From contig OZ024785.1 of assembly GCA_964017065.1 (NCBI GenBank), forward strand, positions 2,375,142-2,439,141: a stretch of 64,000 nucleotides of DNA, read 5' to 3'. The stretch is from Haliclona indistincta. Lineage: Eukaryota; Porifera; Demospongiae; Haplosclerida; Chalinidae. Every line of letters begins with the position of its first letter. The stretch's first letter is position 1. Shown here in pieces: positions 1 to 9,757 of the stretch. Under the pieces are notes generated by a model. It saw nothing but the letters and a program-made list of their open reading frames with translations, made no database searches and was not told the DNA's origin. A program made the position numbers and the translations under genes.

Positions 1-116
1 CTTTTTCGATTGATCGGTCACTTGGGAATTGCCTATAGAATACTAAAGTCGAGGGTACGTAAATGAAGTTCTTCATGTTCTTCAGTCTTCATCGGTCTAA
101 TGTATCTTTTCAAGAA

Positions 117-1889
117 ATGGAGATCTTTTCAAGAAGTTGTGCATTGATTCTTGTCTTCCTTTTGATGGAACAATGTACAGCAGCTAGTCCAGTCCTAGGT
201 CCTGAACCAGTGAGCATCCTTGCACCGGTTGGAGGCTTTGTGGAGTTCACTTGCACAGTGCATCTCTCTGAGTCTGAATTAGCTGGAGGCACTTTCTTCA
301 CACCTATTCAATGGAGGTTAAACAATGCTATATTGATCAGAATGAACCAAGCAGTGATAGGCAATACAGTTACTCTTGAAGTGACAACAAGCTACATCTC
401 AGCAGCTGCTTCAGTTCAGTGTAGCACAATAATAAATGGAACCATTGAAGTCTTTAGTGACATGACTGCTACTCTAACAGCATATGGTATAGTACAGTTT
501 GCTGATCTTATTTAACAATATTTTTCATTCCATACAGGTCCACCTGAGGCACCATCAAACCTCACATCAACACAGTCCAGTGAAAATGCTCTGATATTAT
601 CATGGAGTGCTCCATCCTCTCCAGTACAGCTACACTACACTGTCACAGTGTGGACCAACACCAGTACCATCACAATGTTCAATACCTCCTCCACCACCAT
701 CACTATCAGTAGAGACAACATCACTACCAGTGACTTCACATCAGAGTGTGATCAGTATGTGTGGAGTGTCACTGCTATCAATCCTGCTGGTACTAGTACA
801 CCTACTAACACCGCAATAACATTAGGTTTGATGCTTCTATTGATTCACTGTATTAATGTTTACACTATTCTATCAGCTCCAGTTGGTGGTCTACTCAGTT
901 TACTGTATACAAGCAACTCACTAGTCATATCACTGAAAGTAAAAAAGCTTATTTTTGAATGAGATAATATTTGTTCCAATTTTAAAGGATGTTCAGTGTT
1001 TGATCGGTGATGTTAATTTCAGTATTGTTCTGAGCAGTATATGCAGCAGTGCTAGTGTGTCTGACAGTATTGTACAGCTGGTTCCTATCAATGATAGTGT
1101 ACAGTACACACTACCAGTATCACACAGTTGGACCAACATCACACTATTAGTAGAGAATCAATACGGCACACTCACACACACTGTTGATATCAATCAAACA
1201 GGTATCATGTAAAAGGTCACTTTTCATATTTTAAAATCATTCCTTCGCAGAGGTTTGTGTTACTGTATCACAAACTCTCTCAATCAATAGTAAGATGATG
1301 CATAATGATTTTAGTTTAGTTTGATTCAACCCATGCACAGATACATCAGTGATTAGTGTGCTCCCTTCTCTCACACTATCACCTTCAGTAGCTACATGTA
1401 GCCTTTCGAGTGAGTTGCATTATACTACTGAGTATTGAATTGTCAATATGACTCACACAGATCATCAACTCTTATGGCTGATATTGGTAGTACCAATAAT
1501 AGTAGTACTAGTATTATCAATAGTAGTACATGTAATCATTGCTTGTTTGTGCTGGAAAAAGTGCAGTCCCAGTAAAGTGAGTGCTGTATAATCATGTCAT
1601 TAAATTTTATATAATTATCATGTGTAAGAAAAATCTTGATCCAGACATGAAAATGGATCTCAATTATGCTTATGGTATAACGACAAACCAGCAGGTAAGC
1701 TGCAGTTATTAAAATAATAATTATTGAACATTACTTTTAATGCAGGGCAGATCACTTGATAGTGGTCAGCAATCAGTGTTCCTTGATGAAGTGCAATATG
1801 ATGAGATTGATCCTAATGCAACAGGATTCATTACCTCCACTAACATTGCTTACTCCGTGCACCCACAGTGTGCCTCATTAAGCAAATGA
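117..1889 (+). CDS. Gene A1: Ig-FN3-FN3 single-pass receptor, short tail with ITIM-like motif
   Basis: Ten-exon model: 117-486, 538-825, 877-938, 988-1201, 1251-1289, 1341-1409, 1461-1576, 1629-1694, 1746-1889. All junctions are GT-AG and the total is 1368 nt (455 aa). Exon 1 carries a signal peptide and an Ig-like domain (FTCTVH ... VQCST). Exon 2 is an FN3 domain starting GPPEAPSNLT. Exons 3-4 give a second FN3-like domain ending in LLVENQYGTLTH. A short Ser/Thr stalk precedes a hydrophobic helix (LLWLILVVPIIVVLVLSIVV). The tail holds VQYDEI, which fits the ITIM consensus. I chose ATG 117 because A3 has no in-frame upstream extension; an upstream in-frame ATG lies at 63. The last six residues come from an inserted element (see 1866-4418). 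Likely a cell-surface recognition receptor; the ligand is unknown. (Nine exon intervals are listed; exon count is nine.). Confidence 0.85.
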
Positions 1890-2220
1890 ATGCTGTGGTT
1901 AGCTATAGCATAAACCACACAATTGAGTGTAACTAGTAATGGACATTGCTGCAACCGATGCTCTACATGAGCTGCTTGCAACCATCTCTAATGTTAACCA
2001 ATGTATAAGGTTTATCGTTACTAACAATACGATGACATCGTTTAGTATTAAGAATAATGAAATCAGGAGCTGAGAGGCATACCAGGCACACACACCAGTG
2101 TCACTACCAGTCACATCAGATGCCTGACAGCCAGAAACCTAGCTAGCTGGCTATGGTATCTCAGCAGTGCTCTGTCAGAGCATTTTTGTTAAGAGTTACT
2201 ACAAACCTAAGAATGCTCTC

Positions 2221-2583
2221 GACACAAGTTCAAAAAGAAAATAAAAAGATTTCTATCGAAATCAAAAGGATGTAGGGTTGTGAAATCTACTACTGGTCTA
2301 CAATGTAATCTAACAAGGAACAAGCATGGAATATGGTAACACGATTGACTTGCTAACAGACCATAGATCCCTACATCAGTGGCTGCTGTGGTTGGCTATA
2401 GCTATTTCAGCTAGTTGCTGTTGACAGCCACTGATGTAGGGATCTATGGTCTGTTAGCAAGTCAATCGTGTTACCATATTCCATGCTTGTTCCTTGTTAG
2501 ATTACATTGTAGACCAGTAGTAGATTTCACAACCCTACATCCTTTTGATTTCGATAGAAATCTTTTTATTTTCTTGTTTGTGT
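2221..2583. repeat. Long perfect-looking hairpin (inverted repeat)
   Basis: Arms at about 2221-2385 and 2432-2583 are near-exact reverse complements, for example GATCCCTACATCAGTGGC against GCCACTGATGTAGGGATC. A loop of about 45 bases separates them. This looks like a foldback or MITE-type element nested in the insertion in A1. The ORF at 2415-2603 is just one arm of this palindrome. Confidence 0.8.
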
Positions 2584-2761
2584 CCTTTTTTCTTTTTCAG
2601 TGAAGTGCAGTTCAATATCATGCACGTACTGAGCCGTCTTTGTCATTTTTCCACCATTGGTTTAGTTTTCCTGTTGCTGATGGCTTTTCTTTATTATTAA
2701 CAATTTTAAACTTGTAGCTAAAAATGATTGGTATGGTGTACATATCAGCTCACCTACGCAA

Positions 2762-2930
2762 GCATGCTGTGCATTCGAGCCCCGCCCACACTTGTTTGTA
2801 GACCTGTACGTCGGTTATAATTATCTGGCAAGCGCAGAATGGTGATCCTACACGAGCTTGCCGTTATTCTAAGACTCCAGACAAATATGAGTTCTCCGTG
2901 ATTCATACGGCGGGGCGATACTGAAGCTAG
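2762..2930. repeat. Dispersed repeat shared with 17716-17890
   Basis: Contains GAGCCCCGCCCACACTTGTT and ATAATTATCTGGCAAG in the same order and spacing as at 17716-17890. Both copies sit upstream of a foldback element with AGGGTCCGCA ends, which suggests one larger composite element. A more diverged relative may lie at 43600-44450. Confidence 0.6.
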
Positions 2931-3028
2931 ACTTAGCTAGTGCTTGGTCACGTGCGCTATCCACTGATTGGTCACGTGCGTATTGCGCAATCACAATAAT
3001 GGCGCCTATCACTTAGCTGACAATGGAT

Positions 3029-4000
3029 AGGGTCCGCAATGAAAAAATCGACTGTCACAGATTCAGCGGGATGGCGACTCAGTGTGTAGAGTTGCTTGGT
3101 ACGGACATAGAACGGATAGATATAGAAGCGCCAAGTCTTTCGTTTTTGCAGGAAAAAAATAAAACGCTAAAAAATTAGGGGTGGAGCCTACGAATTGCTT
3201 ATAAACTACTTTATATTCGAGTTACATTCGATGCACTCGATACAGTTTTGTTGTCAAGAATGCACAGCATCGTGCTGTTATGATTTGAACACTCTTCGAG
3301 GCCGCAACAGCTCCTCTGCATCGTTTTCAAGGCGTAATTTGGAAGTGGGCGGGGCCTCCGAGACGCCACGATAACAGTTCTTGGTCTCTAGCGCTCTTGT
3401 ACACCGTCCAATAGCAACCCTCATGCACTTTCTGTCCAAGTAGGGTAGCAATATAATTGCACACCAAGTTTCATCAAGTTCATTTGCTTCCTTCCACCAA
3501 ATCCAAAATTTTGAAGTATTTCTTGGATTTGGTGGAAGGAAGCAAATGAACTTGATGAAACTTGGTGTGCAATTACATTGCTACCCTACTTAGACAGAAA
3601 GTGCATGAGGGTTGCTATTGGACGGTGTATAAGAGCGCTAGAGACCAAGAACTGTTATCGTGGTGTCTCGGAGACCCCGCCCACTTCCAAATTACGCCTT
3701 GAAAACGATGCAGAAGAGCTGTTGCGGCCTCGAAGAGTGTTGAAATCATGACAGCACGATGCTGTGCGTTCTTGACAACAAAACTGTATCGCGTGCATCG
3801 AATGTAACTCGAATATAAAGTAGTTTATAAGCAATTCGTAGGCTCCACCCCTAATTTTTTTAGCGTTTTATTTTTTCCTGCAAAAACGAAAGACTTGGCG
3901 CTTCTATATCTATCCGTTCTATGTCCGTACCAAGCAACTCTACACACCGAGTCACCATCCCGCTGAATCTGTGACAGTCGATTTTTTCATTGCGGACCCT
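3029..4000. mobile_element. Foldback element, AGGGTCCGCA termini
   Basis: The left end starts AGGGTCCGCAATGAAAAAAT and the right end finishes with its reverse complement (TGCGGACCCT at 3991-4000). The arms stay complementary for almost the whole length and meet near 3500-3525 (CCAAATCCAAAATTTTGAAG). There is no internal gene. The same family, carrying an extra insert, is at 18340-20174. A transcript would fold into a hairpin of about 480 bp. Confidence 0.8.
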
Positions 4001-4904
4001 AATTCAATGGATCACGATCGAGAACTCCAGGAATTTAGATCGCCGTTTCGCTAAAAACAATGTTCAAAAGGCACATGCCAGGAGAATTTCACGACTGTTC
4101 GTGGGTGTTTTGGTCTCGGCACTGCTCGCGTAAAGGCGCTAGGCGAGTGGAAGAAGAAAGAAGAAGAAAACGAAGATGACGAAACTCGATTTTCACCGTT
4201 TCCAGGTTCATCACTTTAGCAACAATTTCGAGCAATCTCCTTGCTACTGTAAGATGGGGCAACGCCAGATAGCAGATCGAAGTGTCTTTGGCTGTATAAA
4301 TTCATCACCAGGCGGAAATATCAGCGTTTGAACGCTAATACACTGTATGTAGCCGCCATCTTGTTTTTCCGTTCAACCCTACATAGGGAGGCACTACCGT
4401 GCCTCCCTAATATCTATAGTGCACCCATAATTCACTGAAATTCTATCAGTGTAGTTACTATATGTCTCTGAAACAAGACAATAATTAATCTGATCAGATG
4501 TTGTTTGAAATTGTATAACAGGAATAGAGCAGAGAGTATGTAGATACTACATTAGCTGATGTTGGTTGCCTGCCTGACTAGTAAGTCAGGTGTAGCTGAC
4601 TTAAGCTTGTTCACAGTGAAGTCATGCAATAACAGGGCAGCAAAATCGAGGTCAGTGCTTGTGTACTGATATGTTAATGAACATGTACTGAGGTTCACTA
4701 GCATCAGTACACAACAAGTTAATTGAACTGTACATACCACATCTCCATGGGGTTGATGTTTATTCCTTTTTCTTGATTGATTTAACTTTTTTGGTCACAT
4801 GGGAATTAACTGTAGAATATCGCATACTGAAGTCGAGGGTCACTACTTAAATGAAGATCTGCATGTTCTACTGTCTTCAAGGGTCTAATGTATCTTTTCA
4901 AGAA
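4001..4904. other. Spacer: rest of the insertion, A-family 3' flank and A2 5' flank
   Basis: 4001-4418 is the remainder of the insertion, including a short palindrome at about 4383-4410 (AGGGAGGCAC ... GTGCCTCCCT). 4428-4740 matches the 3' flank of A3 (15457-15770), including CTGAAACAAGACAATAA and the TTGCCTGCCT block, so it is the displaced downstream region of A1. 4741-4904 is the 5' flank of A2. No separate gene is supported. Confidence 0.6.
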
Positions 4905-7900
4905 ATGGAGATCTTGTCAAGAAGCAGTGTATTGATTCTTGTATCCATTTTGATGCTACAATGTACAGCAGCTAGTCTAGTCCAAGGTCCTGAACCAGTG
5001 AGTGTCCTTGCACCGGTTGGAAGCTTTGTGGAGTTCAATTGCTCAGTAAATCATTCTGAGTTGTCTGCAAACACCTTCTTCGATCCTATTCGATGGAGGA
5101 TAAACAATTTTACATTGACCAAGATGAACCAAGCAGTGACAGGCAATACAGCTACTCTTGAAGTAGCAATGAGCTACATCTCAGCAGCTGCTTCAGTTCA
5201 GTGTAGCACAATATTGAATGAAACTATTCCAGTCAATAGTGACACAACTGCTACTCTAACAGCATATGGTATAGCAAATATTCATTTTACTTAACCATCG
5301 CCATTCTCTACAGGTCCACCTGAGACACCATCAAACCTCACATCAACACAGTCCAGTGACAATGCTCTGATATTATCATGGAGTGCTCCATCCTCTCCAG
5401 TACAGCTACACTACACTGTCACAGTGTGGACCAACACCAGTACCATCACAATGTTCAATACCTCCTCCACCACCATCACTATCAGTAGAGACAACATCAC
5501 TACCAGTGACTCCACATCAGAGTGTGATCAGTATGTGTGGAGTGTCACTGCTATCAATCCTGCTGGTACCAGTACACCAGCCAATCATAACTTTACATTG
5601 GAGTCAGGTAAGTGTGTTTGAATAAATCATTACTATCAGTAATTTCTTAGCACCAGTTAGTCTTCAATCTCATATCTGCATCTCAAATGAAAGCAGTTGT
5701 GCTACAGTCAACTACACGGTTAGTGATTAATGTGATGTTAGTTCATAATTTTCTTAACAGGCTTACAGCTGCACTAACACTGCAGACATGAAGTATACTA
5801 TAATTGTGAGAGATGAATGCAATGATACAGTCAATACAGTTAACACTGATAGTAGTAGTAGTTACAATGTACCATACACTATGAACTGTATCAATATCAC
5901 TATCATTGCTGAGAACATATTTGGTATACTAGAGCATTCAGTCAATACAACAAGTCTAGGTGAGTGAGTCAATTTCATCAAAATTAGTTCATAATTATAT
6001 TTCAGAATACTGTAGCAGACCAGTAGATATGTGTTCATTGAGTAAGCAGCACTCAATGACTCAATGTGCATTTGTTATGAATCCTTTGCTAATACAGACA
6101 CATCATCTCCAAGTCGGCCAACTAGCTCTAGTGTATCACCATCATCATCAGGTAACCTAGAACTAACACTAATGATTCTATTGGAGATGTTTTTCTTTGT
6201 ATAGCAACAATTGTAATCATTGCTAGTAGCCTAGCAGCTTGTCTGATAGTGGTATTGTCACTAATACTGATCGGAACACTCATACACTGTAAACTGAAAC
6301 AAACTATAAATGTTACTAGCAAGGGTATGAGAAGATGAGACCTCGTGCAAACATTTGTGTTTTATTCTTTATTAATTTTGTAGAGGCACCATCAGCAGTG
6401 TAAGAAAATCATAATTGTCAATAATTATTGATTGATTTTTGTGATTAGAGAAAGTACTACTCCTCCATCAACTGAGGAAGAGCTTCAGATAGACGTAAGT
6501 GATGTTTTCCTGGTAATTTTGTGATAATGGTGTTGTTAGTTGCCAGACTATGCTGACCCTATTGATGCTAAACGTGATATGGAGAGATTCAAAGTACATA
6601 ATAATATTGTACCATGATCAATTGCTGATGTTGGTGTGTTCCTTGCGCATTTCTGTTGTTGTCAAAAAGTGGTGGAGCCTCTTGTAAACAGGAATCACCA
6701 TTCCAACAACAAGATCAACAATTGGTAAGCAAGCTCTTATAATGTATGGATACTCTTTTAAAAATTAATAGTCAGCTATAGCACAAGCGTGCATCATAGA
6801 CAGATGAAACTACAGTACACTATAAGTATTATAGCTGAGCTATATATAGTATAGATGTAAAACACTATTAAGGAAGTTCATTCATAGTGCAAAGTCTAAC
6901 TAGTTATTATGCACCAATAGCAATTCATGATCTTAAGCAACACTATTGCACTGTATTCTTCTGTAGCCAACATATGCTGCTATCGGACCGGCTAGTACTA
7001 ACATGAAGTCTTATCTGTACAGTGACCCATGGGTAAGCAATACGCATCAACACATCACTCACTCTATGCTCCCACAGAAACTGCTTCTGAGCAATAGTGC
7101 TCTAGAAAGCCTATATAATGTTCCATAATAATTATGTTAAATGCTAGCAAAGTGACAGTCATAGATAGATATATTCACCAGATACAGGCCTTCAAAGTGC
7201 ACATACATGTCTAGAATGAAATATTAATTGTGCTTCTTCACCAGTCAGGAAGTCTGTAGCGCAAACTTTGCAGTTTCATATGCACAGTGCAATTATTTAC
7301 TTCTTACTGTGGATTAATAACTATCATTTCCATATACTGCACTAATTTCCCCAAACTACTTAAATAGAAATTACCTGTATGTTTAACAACTGGTTACACT
7401 TTTCGATGTAAGTTCGTGTAACCTTTGATTGTTATCATCAGCATATAGAATGTGCTTGTTTGTATACCTTGTTATCGAAGCCTGAATGTATGCTGGACAT
7501 TTCATCTCTAATCCATGATCACTTACAGTTTACCATGCAGTCTCATTCACCAGCTTACAAACACTTAGATGCATGATTGACTATCCCACACACAGCAGGC
7601 TAGCAACACAGTTGTTTGTTGAGTTCAGACTTTTTAAATTTATTTATTTTGTCATCCCTATAATACACAGATACACGCAATTGCATGCCTATAATAATGA
7701 AGTGAATGTTTAATACTTAATCTCATCTCCAGTCCAATGACCTTCCTCCTCATCCTCCTCATTCCCCGTCTCTATCACCATCACCACCACCACCACCACT
7801 ACTTCCACCACCACCATCCCCACTACTGCCGCCACCACCACCACCACCTCCACTACTTCCACCACCACCATCACCACTACTGCCGCCACCACCACCACCA

Positions 7901-8245
7901 CCTCCACTACTTCCACCACCACCATCCCCACTACTGCCGCCACCACCACCACCACCTCCACTACTTCCACCACCACCATCACCACTACTGCCGCCACCAC
8001 CTCCACCACCACCACCACCTGGTCAAGAATGTATTATAAATCCTACATACAGTGGTCAAGACAAAGCTCAGCAAACCACGTTCAAGTCTTGTAAGTATTG
8101 AAGTTGGTTACTTGCCTTCAGAGCTGTGTACTAAGCCATAGTCGCTATAGCTACAGTACTGAGCTACATACATGTACTGTATTATTGGTGTTCCTTTTTA
8201 TTACTAGCTAAAGGAGAGATGTCTTCAGCCTCTGTTTCACCATAA
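4905..8245 (+). CDS. Gene A2: Ig-FN3-FN3 receptor with long proline-rich tail
   Basis: Fourteen exons: 4905-5268, 5314-5607, 5651-5718, 5761-5959, 6006-6041, 6098-6151, 6205-6324, 6384-6399, 6449-6494, 6540-6593, 6659-6724, 6967-7032, 7733-8090, 8208-8245. The sum is 1779 nt (592 aa). Order: signal peptide and Ig, FN3, second FN3-like domain (ITIIAENIFGILEHS), a small Cys exon (EYCSRPVDMCSL), a Ser-rich stalk, a membrane helix (IVIIASSLAACLIVVLSLIL), then a tail in short exons (STEEELQID, DYADPIDAKRDMERFK, TYAAIGPAS). Exon 13 is proline-rich and ends with an NPTY motif. The acceptor before exon 11 reads TTG instead of TAG (6657-6658), so that 66-nt phase-0 exon may be skipped (570 aa). The closest relative is A5. 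Confidence 0.8.
7786..8022 (+). repeat. 54-bp minisatellite encoding proline-rich tail repeats of A2
   Basis: About four copies of an 18-codon unit of the form PLLPPPPSPLLPPPPPPP, alternating CCATCC and CCATCA variants. It lies inside exon 13 of A2 and stays in frame. A5 has a shorter version (23880-24056). Overlapping His-rich and Val-rich ORFs are other-frame readings of the same CCA/CCT repeats. Confidence 0.85.
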
Positions 8246-8706
8246 TGGTATGGACAGACAGGACAGTACCTCTCAGTGTGTATAGCGTGTCAGTATCAAC
8301 TATCAACTACATGTTTGCTGTACTAACTTAGAAATCACTGGCAAAGAATATTATATATATTCATAGTTTTTTCATCATTAACTTTTATCAATGAGTGTGT
8401 CATATGCTGCTGGGATAAAGTTATGAGTTTATGTTTATTCTATTCTCATCTGACAAAATACTGTACATTTTTACAAGCTCACTTGCATACATCCTGTAGC
8501 GCATGCTTACCTATAGCTAGCTGTTGCTTGGTTATATAATAATAGTTCATCCACCATTAACATTGGCGTAGGAAGCTAATGAGAACAAGGAACCACTACA
8601 TCGTCAACTTAGAGAAAACAGCAGGGCATCTAGGGGTGCCACCCCACCCCAGACACTGTAGGGTATTTTGCATAAAATTTTACTTCAGTTGTGTGTCAGT
8701 TAGTTT

Positions 8707-9222
8707 AGGTGCCCCCCACAATGGGACCACTGGGGCACTGTGTCCTGGTGCCCCCCACTATGGGACCACTCAATACCACTGGAGGCACTGTGGTCCTGGT
8801 GACCCCCACAATGGGACCACTCAAAACCACTGGGCACTGGTCCCCCCCAGTATGGGACCACTCAATACCACTGGTGCACTGTGGTCCTGGTGACCCCCAC
8901 AATGGGACCACTCAAAACCACTGGGCACTGGTGCCCCCCACTATGGGACCACTCAATACCACTGGGGCACTGTGGCCCTGGTGACCCCCACAATGGGACC
9001 ACTCAAAACCACTGGGCACTGGTGCCCCCCACAATGGGACCACTCAAAACCACTGGGCACTGGTGCCCCCCACAATGGGACCACTCAAAACCACTGGGCA
9101 CTGGTGCCCCCCACAATGGGACCACTCAAAACCACTGGGCACTGGTGCCCCCCACAATGGGACCACTCAAAACCACTGGGCACTGGTGCCCCCCACTATG
9201 GGACCACTCAATACCTGCCCCT
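8707..9222. repeat. 41-bp GC-rich minisatellite
   Basis: The unit is about 41 bp (GGTGCCCCCCACAATGGGAC then CACTCAAAACCACTGGGCAC), perfect over 9020-9190. Longer variants of about 51 bp with GGCACTGTGGTCCTGGTGAC occur in the first half. The paralogous site at 24672-24998 carries a related but different unit. Confidence 0.85.
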
Positions 9223-9624
9223 GGTTCTTATGCCTACATGTATGCTAATAATGTTATTTACAGGCGACAAGTGGTTTCTTTGACAAAAAATACACCATAG
9301 TACTATCTGCATGTGAGTGTGTCTCTTGTCATTACTTGTAGCAACATTACCACCTCTAAGCAGGTTACACAATCATCATTAACTAGTGATGTTGTAGTGT
9401 GTGCCATTACTATGCATTATGCACTCATCAGACCCAGAATGACAATGGTCAATATTGATAAGACAAAGAGTTGTTGGATACTACACGTGTAGTGGTGCAC
9501 TGTCCGAATCTAATGCCAGTGTGAAAAGAGTAAAAACGGGAGTGATAAAACAAACAGTGCAAATTCTTACCAATTATTTAGACTTCTTCTCAGCATAGAT
9601 AATGGCGAGGGAATTTTTCAAAAT

Positions 9625-9757
9625 TGGCGCCTAATTCTAAATAACGCTTGCTAACTCTACGCGGTCGCGGGAAAGGTGGGATAGACTATGGGTGGGGATT
9701 TGGGCTGGATTTATAAACGACAGTAAGTCAAGATCTTCAGCACATGCAGCAGCAAGC
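9625..9757 (+). promoter_or_regulatory. Core promoter of B1 with TATA-like box
   Basis: TTTATAAA at 9710-9717 lies 41 nt before the B1 ATG. The preceding GC-rich block (GGCGCCTAATTC, TACGCGGTCGCGGGAAAGGT, GACTATGGGTGGGG) is nearly identical upstream of B2 (25328-25464), although the sequence further upstream differs more. Conservation supports a promoter role; expression is not shown. Confidence 0.55.

Larger units (their letters stand above)
1866..4418. mobile_element. 2.55-kb composite insertion in the last exon of A1
   Basis: The 9-mer GTGCACCCA occurs at 1857-1865 and again at 4419-4427. In paralogue A3 the same place reads straight through (GTGCACCCA then stop). After 4427 the sequence resumes with the A-family 3' flank (TTCACTGAAA). 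This supports an insertion with a 9-bp target duplication that displaced the native stop codon and 3' UTR. The block contains a hairpin (2221-2583), a dispersed repeat (2762-2930) and a foldback element (3029-4000), so it is nested or composite. I found no transposase reading frame and no clear terminal inverted repeats at its outer ends. Confidence 0.75.
8246..9757. other. A2-B1 intergenic region with GC-rich minisatellite
   Basis: It is paralogous to 24270-25464 along most of its length (AACTATCAACTACATGTTTG; CATCCACCATTAACATT). The middle is replaced by a minisatellite (8707-9222). The last 130 bases are the conserved B promoter. The ORFs called here are minisatellite readings; I see no gene. 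Confidence 0.7.

Noticed and set aside
7710..8039. His-rich and Val-rich ORFs on both strands
   Set aside because: They are other-frame readings of the CCA/CCT repeat. The proline frame is the one linked by splice sites and conserved in A5.
8579..9300. Several overlapping ORFs with GTTQNHW / TMGPLKTTGHW repeats
   Set aside because: They are translations of the GC-rich minisatellite in different frames. The paralogous site has a different unit with no matching protein.
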